From positions 1 to 64,000 of the forward strand of contig JAEWLQ010000023.1 of NCBI GenBank assembly GCA_023457495.1: a DNA stretch of 64,000 nt, given 5' to 3'. This document shows positions 28,644-36,148 of the stretch, piece by piece; positions within the stretch are counted from its first letter, which is position 1; each line of letters starts with the position of its first letter. Origin of the DNA: Pseudomonadota bacterium (GTDB taxonomy: Bacteria; Pseudomonadota; Gammaproteobacteria; Steroidobacterales; Steroidobacteraceae). Made by a program: the position numbers and the translations under genes. The notes beneath the pieces are model-generated. The model had not been told where the DNA came from. It saw only the letters and a list, made by a program, of their open reading frames with translations, and ran no database searches.

Positions 28644-29984
28644 TCATAGTTGACTGCCGGCGGCGCGATCTTCCGGCTCGACGTGCAGGATCAATCCGTC
28701 CCGGGCGAGCACGCGCGCACGCTGGCCCTTGCTCAAGGGCGCGGTGCTGCGCACCCGCCACCGCTCGCCCTGAAACTCGGCCCAGCCTTCCGACTGCAGG
28801 GGTTCGAGCGCGAACACCGTCGCCCCCAGCAGCATTTCGCCCCCGGTCGCGACCCGCATGCGCCGCGCGCGCAAGACCAGCCACAGCATCACGCCGAGCA
28901 GTACGGTCGCGGTGACGGCGATGCCGGCTATCACGCCGAGGTTCACCTGGTATCCGGGCACCCCGGTGTCGAACATCAGCACTGAGCCGAATACGAAAGA
29001 AATGATGCCGCCGATGCCGAGCAAGCCGAAGCTCGGCGCGAAGGCCTCGGCCACGAGCATCGCGACGCCGAGCAGGATGAGCCCGAGCCCGGCGTAGTTC
29101 ACGGGCAGCATCTGCAGGGCGTAGGCGGCGAGCAGGAGACTGATCGCGCCCGCGACGCCCGGCAGGATGGCGCCGGGATTGAAGCCTTCCAGCAGCAGGC
29201 CGTAGATGCCGATCAGCAGGAGCAGATAGGCGATCGTGGGATTGCTGAGCACCGCGAGCAGCTCCAGCCGCCAGCCGGGCTCGAGCCGCTGTACCTGCGC
29301 GCCGGCTGTGTCGAGGGTCGCAGGCCCGCGCGCGGTCTGCACCTTGCGCCCGTCGACTTGTTGGAGCAGGTCATCCATGTCGGTGGCGATCACATCGATG
29401 ACCTGCCGTTCGAGCGCGTCGCGGGAGCTCAGCGATGCGCCACCGCGCACCGCCTGTTCGGCCCAGTCCGCGTTGCGGCCGTAACGCTCCGCGAGACCGC
29501 GGATGTAGGCCGCCGCGTCGTTCACGGCCTTGGCCTCCAACGCATCCGTGGGCCCCGAGTCATCTTTGGCGTCTCGATCGGGCAACTTGTCGGGCGGCTT
29601 CCAGGTTCCGCCCAGCGGGATGGGCGTCGCCGCGCCGAGATTGGTGCCCGGCGCCATCGCGGCGAGCGGGCACGCATAGAGGATGAATGTGCCGGCGCTG
29701 GCCGCGCGTGCGCCGGAGGGTCCCACCCAGCAGATCACCGGGATGGGAGAGGCGAGCAGGCCCTTCACGATGTCGCGCATCGCCGTGTCGAGGCCGCCGG
29801 GAGTATCCAGCCGCAGGATGATCGCTTTCGCGCCGAGCTTCTCAGCGCGGGCGCGCGCGTCGCTGAACTGGCTGCTGCTCGCCGCGCCGATCGGCCCGTC
29901 GATTTCGATCAGCGCCACCGGCTGCGCGCGCGCGGCAAACGGCGCAAGCAATGCCAATCCCGCGATGAGGATCCAGCGTGACAT
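28644..29984 (-). CDS. NfeD family membrane serine protease
   Basis: A 446-residue protein with a signal peptide (cut near FAARAQ), a ClpP-like periplasmic protease domain (nucleophile Ser in GARAASAGTFI, general-base Lys in the following ALEAKAVNDAAAYI helix), five to six membrane helices and a C-terminal OB-fold NfeD domain (EPLQSEGWAEFQGERWRV). This is the long NfeD1b form. It lies upstream of the slipin gene in the same operon and is divergent from uvrC. Confidence 0.92.
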   Translation of the reverse strand: MSRWILIAGLALLAPFAARAQPVALIEIDGPIGAASSSQFSDARARAEKLGAKAIILRLDTPGGLDTAMRDIVKGLLASPIPVICWVGPSGARAASAGTFILYACPLAAMAPGTNLGAATPIPLGGTWKPPDKLPDRDAKDDSGPTDALEAKAVNDAAAYIRGLAERYGRNADWAEQAVRGGASLSSRDALERQVIDVIATDMDDLLQQVDGRKVQTARGPATLDTAGAQVQRLEPGWRLELLAVLSNPTIAYLLLLIGIYGLLLEGFNPGAILPGVAGAISLLLAAYALQMLPVNYAGLGLILLGVAMLVAEAFAPSFGLLGIGGIISFVFGSVLMFDTGVPGYQVNLGVIAGIAVTATVLLGVMLWLVLRARRMRVATGGEMLLGATVFALEPLQSEGWAEFQGERWRVRSTAPLSKGQRARVLARDGLILHVEPEDRAAGSQL

Positions 29985-30106
29985 GCGGGCGAGTATATGA
30001 ACGCGGGCGGGGCGCGCCGGTCAGCGGATGCCTGCGAATCGACGTCGCGCGCGACACGACGCGTGCGTTGAAAGCGGATGCTGACACGGGGGTTTATCAT
30101 CCGGGC

Positions 30107-31951
30107 GTGAGCGACCACGCCGACACATTCGATCCGCGCGAATACATCCCGAGCCTGCCGCGCCGGCCCGGCGTGTACCGGATGTACTCGGCGCCGGACG
30201 AGGCCGGCAAGTCCGAACTGCTGTACGTCGGCAAGGCCCGCAGCCTGCGCGACCGCGTGGGCAACTACTTCCTGGCCAGCAACGTCGACCCGAAGGTGCA
30301 GGCGCTGGTCGGGCAGATCGCGCGCATCGAGGTCACGCTCACCAGCTCCGAGACCGAGGCGCTGCTGCTCGAATACAACCTCATCAAGGAGCACCGGCCG
30401 CGCTACAACATCGTGCTGCGCGACGACAAGAGTTTCCCGTATATCTATCTACCGTCGGGACACGAGTTTCCGCGCCTGGTGTTCTACCGCGGACCGCGCA
30501 ACCTGCCGGGACGCTACTTCGGGCCGTTTCCGAGCGCGGGCGCCGTGAAGGAGACGTTGCTCTCGGTGCAGAAGATCTTCCGCATCCGCAATTGCCGCGA
30601 CAGCTTCTTCGACAATCGCAGCCGTCCGTGCCTGCAGCACCAGATCGGCCGCTGCTCGGCGCCGTGCGTGAAGCTGATCTCCCGCGAGGATTACGCGCGC
30701 GACATCGGCGCCGCGGTCAAGGTGCTCGAAGGGCGCAATGACGAGGTGAACGGCGAACTCGCCCGTGCGATGGAGCAGGCGGCGGAGACGCTGCAGTACG
30801 AGCGCGCCGCCTCGTTGCGCGATCAGCTCGCCGCGCTCAAGCAGGTCCAGGCCCAGCAGATCGTCACCGCCGAGGGCGATCGTGACATCGACGTTTTCGG
30901 CCTGGTGGGAGAGCCGGGCGAATTCGCGATCTCGGTGATGATCATCCGCGGCGGGCGCAATCTCGGATCGACCTGCTATTTCCCCAAGGGATCGCTGGCC
31001 GAGCCGAACGAGGCGCTCGCGTCCTTCCTGATGCAGTACTACGCGAGCACGCCGCCGCCGCCGGAGATCCTCGTCAACCTCGAGCTCGAGGAAGCCGAGG
31101 CGCTGGTCAAGGCGCTGGGCGACCGGGCCGGCACCGGCTCGCGCCTGTGGCGTCCGTCGCGGGCGCTGCCGGCGCGCTGGATGGCGATGACCGTCGACAA
31201 TGCGACCCAGGCACTGCGCATGCGCCGCGCACGCAAGGCCGACATCGCCGACATGCTGGTCGCGCTCGGCGCCTTGCTGGGGCTCGAACAGCCGCCGAAG
31301 CGCCTGGAGTGTTTCGACATCAGCCACACGGCGGGCGAGGGCACCGTCGCCTCCTGCGTGGTCTTCGGTCCGGAAGGGCCGATGAAGAAGGAGTACCGCC
31401 GCTTCAACATCACCGGCGTCACGCCCGGAGATGACTACGGCGCGCTGCGCCAGGCGCTCCGTCGGCGCTACGAGCGCGTCAGGGCGGGCGAGGTGGTCGC
31501 GCCGGACGTGCTGCTCATCGACGGTGGACTCGGCCAGATCAACGAGGTGCACGCGGAGCTCGAGCAGCTCGGCTTCGGTGATCTCGAACTCGTGGGCGTC
31601 GCGAAGGGACCGGATCGCAAGGCGGGACAGGAAAGGTTGTTTGTCCACGGTTCGGACGCCGCGCTCGCGCCGGGACCGGATTCGCCCGCGTTACGCGTGA
31701 TCCAGCGCATCCGCGACGAGGCCCATCGCTTCGCGATTACTGGTCATCGCAAACGCCGGGCCCGGCGCCACAACGAATCCGTGCTGGAAACCGTGCCGGG
31801 CCTGGGTCCGGCCAAGCGGCGCGCGCTGCTGCGACACTTCGGTGGCATGCAGGGTCTCATGCGCGCGGGCCTCGGCGATCTCGAGTCGGTCACCGGGATC
31901 GGGACAACGCTGGCGCGCACCCTTTATGATCACTTGCATCCGGGAGCCTGA
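30107..31951 (+). CDS. uvrC: Excinuclease ABC subunit C
   Basis: A 614-residue nucleotide-excision repair nuclease that cuts both sides of a lesion with UvrAB. Seen are the GIY-YIG-like N-terminal nuclease (PGVYRMYS, ELLYVGKARSLRDRV), the UVR motif, the RNase H-like C-terminal nuclease (ECFDISHTAGEGTVAS, DVLLIDGGLGQ) and tandem HhH motifs (VPGLGPAKRRALL, VTGIGTTLA). The start is GTG at 30107 because the frame upstream has no UvrC similarity. It precedes pgsA, the usual gammaproteobacterial order. Confidence 0.96.
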   Translation: MSDHADTFDPREYIPSLPRRPGVYRMYSAPDEAGKSELLYVGKARSLRDRVGNYFLASNVDPKVQALVGQIARIEVTLTSSETEALLLEYNLIKEHRPRYNIVLRDDKSFPYIYLPSGHEFPRLVFYRGPRNLPGRYFGPFPSAGAVKETLLSVQKIFRIRNCRDSFFDNRSRPCLQHQIGRCSAPCVKLISREDYARDIGAAVKVLEGRNDEVNGELARAMEQAAETLQYERAASLRDQLAALKQVQAQQIVTAEGDRDIDVFGLVGEPGEFAISVMIIRGGRNLGSTCYFPKGSLAEPNEALASFLMQYYASTPPPPEILVNLELEEAEALVKALGDRAGTGSRLWRPSRALPARWMAMTVDNATQALRMRRARKADIADMLVALGALLGLEQPPKRLECFDISHTAGEGTVASCVVFGPEGPMKKEYRRFNITGVTPGDDYGALRQALRRRYERVRAGEVVAPDVLLIDGGLGQINEVHAELEQLGFGDLELVGVAKGPDRKAGQERLFVHGSDAALAPGPDSPALRVIQRIRDEAHRFAITGHRKRRARRHNESVLETVPGLGPAKRRALLRHFGGMQGLMRAGLGDLESVTGIGTTLARTLYDHLHPGA

Positions 31952-31983
31952 GGCGACATCCCCAAAGTGAAACCCGAGTCGAG

Positions 31984-32628
31984 ATGATCTGGAATCTGCC
32001 GAATACGCTGACCTGGTTGCGAATCTTCGCGATCCCGCTGGTCGTCATGTTCTTCTATCTACCGTATCAATGGGCCGATCCGGCCGCGGGCCTGCTGTTC
32101 GGGCTCGCCGGCATCACCGATTCGCTCGACGGTTATCTTGCGCGCCGCATGGGCCAGACCTCGCGGCTCGGCGCCTTCCTCGATCCGGTCGCCGACAAGC
32201 TCATCGTGGCGGTGGCCCTCGTGCTGCTCGTCAGCAAGGACATGCCGCCGATCTACATCCCCGGACTCGAAGGGCTCGACGGCGGCCGCGCCACGCTGCG
32301 GCCCGAAACCGTGAGCGTCATCCTGGTGTTGTGCTCGATCGTGATCATCGGCCGCGAGATCGCGATCTCCGCGCTGCGCGAATGGATGGCCGAGATCGGC
32401 CAGCGCGGCAAGGTCAAGGTGAACCAGCTCGGCAAGTTCAAGACCATCCTGCAGATCGTCGGTCTGTCGTGCATGTTGTTCCGCTGGGATCTGCAGATCG
32501 CGCCCGGCGTCGTGCTGCCGGTGTTCGAGATCGGACTGGTCCTCACCATCCTCGCGGCGGTGCTCACGCTGATGTCCGCGATCTCGTACCTGCGCGCCGC
32601 GTGGCCCGACCTGCGGGGCCACTCTTGA
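31984..32628 (+). CDS. pgsA: CDP-diacylglycerol-glycerol-3-phosphate 3-phosphatidyltransferase
   Basis: A 214-residue inner-membrane enzyme making phosphatidylglycerol phosphate. The CDP-alcohol phosphotransferase motif D-x2-D-G-x2-A-R-x8-G-x3-D-x3-D is complete (DSLDGYLARR, then GAFLDPVADK). Several membrane helices are visible. Its stop codon lies within the TTG start of the following gene. Confidence 0.96.
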   Translation: MIWNLPNTLTWLRIFAIPLVVMFFYLPYQWADPAAGLLFGLAGITDSLDGYLARRMGQTSRLGAFLDPVADKLIVAVALVLLVSKDMPPIYIPGLEGLDGGRATLRPETVSVILVLCSIVIIGREIAISALREWMAEIGQRGKVKVNQLGKFKTILQIVGLSCMLFRWDLQIAPGVVLPVFEIGLVLTILAAVLTLMSAISYLRAAWPDLRGHS

Positions 32629-33176
32629 CGCGATCGGTCTGCGTCTTCTGCGGCTCGGCGCCCGGCGCGCGACCTAGCTACTCCCTGGCGGCGCAGGAAC
32701 TCGGGCGCGCGCTGGCCGAACGCAGCATCACGCTGGTTTATGGAGGCGGGCGCCTGGGACTCATGGGCATCGTCGCCGACGCGGCGCTCGAGGCCGGGGG
32801 CCGCGTGGTCGGCGTCATCCCGCGCATGCTGATCGAGCGCGAGCTCGCGCATCCGCGGCTCACGCGCCAGCACGTGGTCACCACCATGCACGAGCGGAAG
32901 ACGCTCATGGCCGAGCTGTCGGACGGCTTCGTCGGGCTTCCAGGCGGCATGGGCACCTTCGACGAGCTGGTCGAAATCGTCACCTGGGCGCAGCTCGGAC
33001 TGCACGCGAAGCCGGTGATCCTGCTGAATGTCGAGAATTACTTCGCGCCCCTGTATGGAATGCTCGATTACGCGGTGGAGGAGGGATTCGTCACCACGGC
33101 GAGCCGGGCGCGCTGGCGTAATGCGGATTCGGTGAACCGAGTCATGCAAATCCTTGCCGGCGAGGGAATTTCTTGA
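32625..33176 (+). CDS. LOG-family (TIGR00730) nucleotide 5'-monophosphate phosphoribohydrolase
   Basis: A 183-residue Rossmann-type protein with the LOG motif PGGMGTFDEL and the N-terminal VCVFCGSAPGA and YGGGRLGLMG. Family members release the base from nucleoside monophosphates, including cytokinin activation. There is no ATG; the start is taken as TTG 32625, overlapping the pgsA stop (TTGA) behind a GCGGGG stretch. Its own stop overlaps the -35 element of the tRNA promoter. Confidence 0.85.
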   Translation: MTRSVCVFCGSAPGARPSYSLAAQELGRALAERSITLVYGGGRLGLMGIVADAALEAGGRVVGVIPRMLIERELAHPRLTRQHVVTTMHERKTLMAELSDGFVGLPGGMGTFDELVEIVTWAQLGLHAKPVILLNVENYFAPLYGMLDYAVEEGFVTTASRARWRNADSVNRVMQILAGEGIS

Positions 33177-33207
33177 CTTGCCGGGCCGCCGCCCTAGAAT
33201 CTGCGCC
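33173..33207 (+). promoter_or_regulatory. Sigma-70 promoter of the tRNA cluster with stringent-type discriminator
   Basis: -35 TTGACT (33173-33178), 16-base spacer, -10 TAGAAT (33195-33200), then CTGCGCCC before the tRNA-Gly gene. A GC-rich discriminator right after -10 is typical of ppGpp-controlled stable RNA promoters. The -35 overlaps the stop of the LOG gene. Confidence 0.75.
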
Positions 33208-33218
33208 CTCTCCACGGC

Positions 33219-33294
<76 letters not shown>

Positions 33295-33324
33295 ATCTCT
33301 CCGGGTATCTCCTGTCCGGACTGC

Positions 33325-33398
33325 GGCTAGGTGGCAGAATGGTTATGCAGCGGCCTGCAAAGCCGTCTATGCCGGTTCGATTCCGACCCTAGCCTCCA
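33325..33398 (+). tRNA. tRNA-Cys (anticodon GCA)
   Basis: 74 nt. Acceptor GGCTAGG pairs with CCTAGCC, the anticodon loop CTGCAAA has GCA at 33357-33359, the T arm is CCGGTTCGATTCCGA-like, discriminator T (U73, the Cys identity base), and CCA is encoded. Confidence 0.97.
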
Positions 33399-33409
33399 TC
33401 ATGTCACTT

Positions 33410-33496
33410 GCCCCGGTGGCGGAACTGGTAGACGCAACGGACTTAAAATCCGTCGGTCGCAAGGCCATGCCGGTTCGATTCCGGCCCGGGGCACCA
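33410..33496 (+). tRNA. tRNA-Leu (anticodon TAA)
   Basis: 87 nt with a long variable arm, as expected for Leu. Acceptor GCCCCGG pairs with CCGGGGC, the anticodon loop CTTAAAA has TAA at 33444-33446, discriminator A, and CCA is encoded. The next base after CCA begins an ATG. Confidence 0.97.
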
Positions 33497-33520
33497 ATGC
33501 CGATGCGCATCGCATGTTGA
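33497..33520 (+). other. Eight-codon reading frame between tRNA-Leu and ccmA
   Basis: ATG follows the encoded CCA of tRNA-Leu directly. The frame reads Met-Pro-Met-Arg-Ile-Ala-Cys and stops with TGA at 33518-33520, overlapping the ccmA ATG (33514) in another frame. No ribosome binding site for ccmA is visible in the 17 bases between tRNA and ccmA. It could couple translation into ccmA; this is inference and it may be chance. Confidence 0.35.
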
Positions 33521-34131
33521 GCGTCCAGGGATTACACCTGTGGCGCGGCGATCGCCATGTCCTGCGCGGAGTGAGTTTCGAGGTGACCGCCGGTCAGTGC
33601 GTGCTGCTCACGGGGCGGAATGGGGCGGGTAAGACCACCCTGCTGCGCGCCATTGCCGGATTGCTCGACCCGGAAGAAGGACACGTGTCCTGGCGCGGAT
33701 CTCCGGCCCGCCAGGTACGCGATGACTTCCATTCCGAGCTGGCCTATCTCGGTCACGAACCGCCGCTCAAGGGCGATCTGACCGGCCGTGAGAACCTGAC
33801 CTTTTCGGTGGGTATTCGCCGGGCGGTACGGTCCGATGAGATCGACGCGGCGTTACAGCGCACCGGCGCCCAGGCCTTCTGCGATCGCGCCGTTCGCACG
33901 CTCTCGGCGGGCCAGCGCCGACGCATTGCGCTCGCGGGGGTAGTGCTCGCGCAGGCCGCGCTGTGGCTGCTCGACGAGCCTACGACGAACCTTGATGCCG
34001 ACGGGCAACAGCTCGTCTCCGATCTCGTCTCGGAACAGCTCGCGCGGAACGGCGCGGTGGTCGCGGCCATTCATCATCTTTTGCCCGTCGCGGATTCGGC
34101 GGTCATCACGCTCGAGTTGCCGGCCGCATGA
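33514..34131 (+). CDS. ccmA: Heme exporter ATP-binding protein CcmA
   Basis: A 205-residue ABC ATPase with Walker A GRNGAGKTTL, signature LSAGQRRRIAL and Walker B LWLLDEP. With CcmB it forms the transporter that drives release of holo-CcmE from CcmCDE in cytochrome c maturation (System I). The ATG at 33514 lacks an obvious ribosome binding site and lies 17 bases after tRNA-Leu. It is the first gene of a nine-gene ccm operon and overlaps ccmB (ATGA). Confidence 0.95.
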   Translation: MLSVQGLHLWRGDRHVLRGVSFEVTAGQCVLLTGRNGAGKTTLLRAIAGLLDPEEGHVSWRGSPARQVRDDFHSELAYLGHEPPLKGDLTGRENLTFSVGIRRAVRSDEIDAALQRTGAQAFCDRAVRTLSAGQRRRIALAGVVLAQAALWLLDEPTTNLDADGQQLVSDLVSEQLARNGAVVAAIHHLLPVADSAVITLELPAA

Positions 34132-34808
34132 AAACGGGTTCGCTGGCCGCCGCGCGGCTCGTCGCGATGCGTGACCTGCGCCTCGCATTCCGCAAGCCTT
34201 CGCAGCTGCTGCAGCCGCTGGTGTTCTTCCTGATCGTGGCCACGTTGTTTCCGTTGACATTGACCCCCGAGCTGTCGAGGCTGCGCGACGCGGCGCCGGG
34301 TGTCCTGTGGGTGGGCGCGTTGTTATCCTCGCTGCTGGCGCTCGAATTCCTGTTCCGCGACGATGCGTTGGACGGAACGCTCGAGCAGTTCGCATTGTCA
34401 GGTCAGTCGCTGACCTGGATGCTGTTCGCGAAGACCTGCACGCATTGGTTGTTGACCGGCCTGCCGCTGGCGCTCGCCGCGCCGATCGCGGCGCTCGGAC
34501 TCGGTGTGCCGGGCGAATCGATGCCCGGCGTGATCGCCTCGCTCGCACTCGGCAGTTTCGCCTTGAGCCTGCTCGGCGCGATCGGGGCAGGGCTCACGCT
34601 AGGTGCGCGCCGGGGTGGAGTACTGCTGTCGCTGTTGACGCTGCCGCTCGCGGTGCCGATCCTCATTTTCGGCGCGCGCGCCACGGAGCTCGCGATCACG
34701 GGCGCCGATATCGCGGCGCCGATGTATCTGTTGGGTGCGATCGCCGTGCTGGGATTGACGCTGGCGCCACTGGCGGCGGCAGCCGCGGTGCGCATCGGGT
34801 TGGAGTAG
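34128..34808 (+). CDS. ccmB: Heme exporter membrane protein CcmB
   Basis: A 226-residue inner-membrane permease with six predicted helices, starting with LAFRKPSQLLQPLVFFLIVA, a hallmark of CcmB. Later helices include GVLWVGALLSSLLALEF and GGVLLSLLTLPLAVPILIF. It partners with CcmA. It starts within the ccmA stop. Confidence 0.95.
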   Translation: MKTGSLAAARLVAMRDLRLAFRKPSQLLQPLVFFLIVATLFPLTLTPELSRLRDAAPGVLWVGALLSSLLALEFLFRDDALDGTLEQFALSGQSLTWMLFAKTCTHWLLTGLPLALAAPIAALGLGVPGESMPGVIASLALGSFALSLLGAIGAGLTLGARRGGVLLSLLTLPLAVPILIFGARATELAITGADIAAPMYLLGAIAVLGLTLAPLAAAAAVRIGLE

Positions 34809-34815
34809 GAGATAA

Positions 34816-35553
34816 ATGGCCGCCTGGACCTGGTTTCATCGATTGGGATCACCACCGCACGTGTTCGCGTTCGCGCGCCGCTGGACGCCGTGGTTCGGCG
34901 GATTCGCCGCCGCCGCGATGTTGATCGCGCTGTATGGCGGCCTGGTGCTCGCGCCCGAGGACTACCAGCAGAAGGACGCGTTCCGCATGGTGTACGTGCA
35001 CGCGCCGACAGCCTGGCTCTCGCTGATGATCTACACGACGATGGCGGTGTCCGCCGCGGTCGGGCTCATCTGGCGCATGAAGGTGGCGCACGCCGCCGCC
35101 GCCGCCTGCGCGCCGATCGGCGCCTGGTTCACCGTCGCCGCGCTCGGCACTGGCATGTTGTGGGGCAAGCCGATGTGGGGCGCATACTGGGTCTGGGATC
35201 CGCGGCTCACCTCCGAGCTGGTGTTGCTGTTCCTGTACATCGGTTACATGGGCCTGCGTGCCGGCATCGAAGATCCCGCCAAGGCGGACAAGGCGAGCGC
35301 CGTGCTCGCGGTGGTGGGCGTCGTGAACGTTCCGATCATCAAGTTTTCGGTCGACTGGTGGAACTCGCTGCACCAGACGGCAACCGTCATGCAGATGGGC
35401 AAGCCGAAGATGGACGGCGACATGTTGTGGCCGCTGTTGCTCATGTTCGTCGCGTTCGCGCTGTACTTCATCGCGATCCTGCTGATCCGGTTGCGCGCGG
35501 AACTGCTGCGCCGTGAGCGAAACGCGAGCTGGATCCGCGAGGTGTTGTCATGA
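34816..35553 (+). CDS. ccmC: Heme handling protein CcmC
   Basis: A 245-residue member of the heme handling protein family with six membrane helices. The tryptophan-rich motif appears as WGKPMWGAYWVWDPRLTSEL, and heme-ligand histidines flank it (YVHAPTAWL, LHQTATVM). CcmC loads heme onto CcmE. An AGGAGAT site precedes the ATG. The stop overlaps ccmD. Confidence 0.96.
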   Translation: MAAWTWFHRLGSPPHVFAFARRWTPWFGGFAAAAMLIALYGGLVLAPEDYQQKDAFRMVYVHAPTAWLSLMIYTTMAVSAAVGLIWRMKVAHAAAAACAPIGAWFTVAALGTGMLWGKPMWGAYWVWDPRLTSELVLLFLYIGYMGLRAGIEDPAKADKASAVLAVVGVVNVPIIKFSVDWWNSLHQTATVMQMGKPKMDGDMLWPLLLMFVAFALYFIAILLIRLRAELLRRERNASWIREVLS

Positions 35554-35705
35554 GTGAGTTTCTCGACATGGGTGGCTACGGCCGGTACGTGTGGCCGGCC
35601 TTCGCGCTGGGTTTCGGTATCGTCGTTCTCAACGTGGTGCTGGCCTTGAACTCGCTCGCCAGCGCGAAGCAGGAAGCGCGCCGCCGCCTGGAGATCTCGC
35701 AATGA
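35550..35705 (+). CDS. ccmD: Small heme exporter protein CcmD
   Basis: A 51-residue peptide beginning MSEFLDMGGYGRYVWPAFAL, with one membrane helix and a basic C-terminal tail (KQEARRRLEI). The GGYGxYVWPA motif is diagnostic for CcmD, which stabilises the CcmC-CcmE complex and aids holo-CcmE release. It overlaps ccmC at its start (ATGA) and ccmE at its end (ATGA), so it is easily missed. Confidence 0.95.
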   Translation: MSEFLDMGGYGRYVWPAFALGFGIVVLNVVLALNSLASAKQEARRRLEISQ

Positions 35706-36148
35706 CACCGCGTCAGAAAAGAATGACGATGGTCGCGGGCATCGTTTTCGGTGTCGCGGTCGCCGCGTGGCTGGGAACCCAGGCCCTGCGCAGCAACGTG
35801 ATGTTCTTCTTCGATCCTTCGCAGGTCGCGGCCGGCGAGGTTCCCGCGGGCGAACGTTTCCGCTTGGGCGGCATGGTCGTCAAAGGCAGCATCGAGAAAA
35901 CGCCAGGGACGCTCGACGTCCGTTTCCTCGTCACCGACTTCAAGCACACGGTGCCGGTCACGTATTCGAAGATCCTGCCGGACCTGTTCCGCGACGGGCA
36001 GGGCGTCGTCGCGCATGGCCGGCTCGAGAACGGCGTGTTCGTCGCCGACGAAGTCCTCGCGAAACACGACGAGAAGTACATGCCACCGGAAGTCGCGCGA
36101 TCGCTCAAGGACAATCCACCGCCACCTGACGCACCCGCGGGCACCTGA
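35702..36148 (+). CDS. ccmE: Heme chaperone CcmE
   Basis: A 148-residue periplasmic heme carrier with an N-terminal anchor (MTMVAGIVFGVAVAAWLG) and an OB fold. The covalent heme-binding His and following Tyr are in LAKHDEKYMPPE. The ATG at 35702 overlaps the ccmD stop; the gene shares one base with ccmF. Confidence 0.96.
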   Translation: MTPRQKRMTMVAGIVFGVAVAAWLGTQALRSNVMFFFDPSQVAAGEVPAGERFRLGGMVVKGSIEKTPGTLDVRFLVTDFKHTVPVTYSKILPDLFRDGQGVVAHGRLENGVFVADEVLAKHDEKYMPPEVARSLKDNPPPPDAPAGT

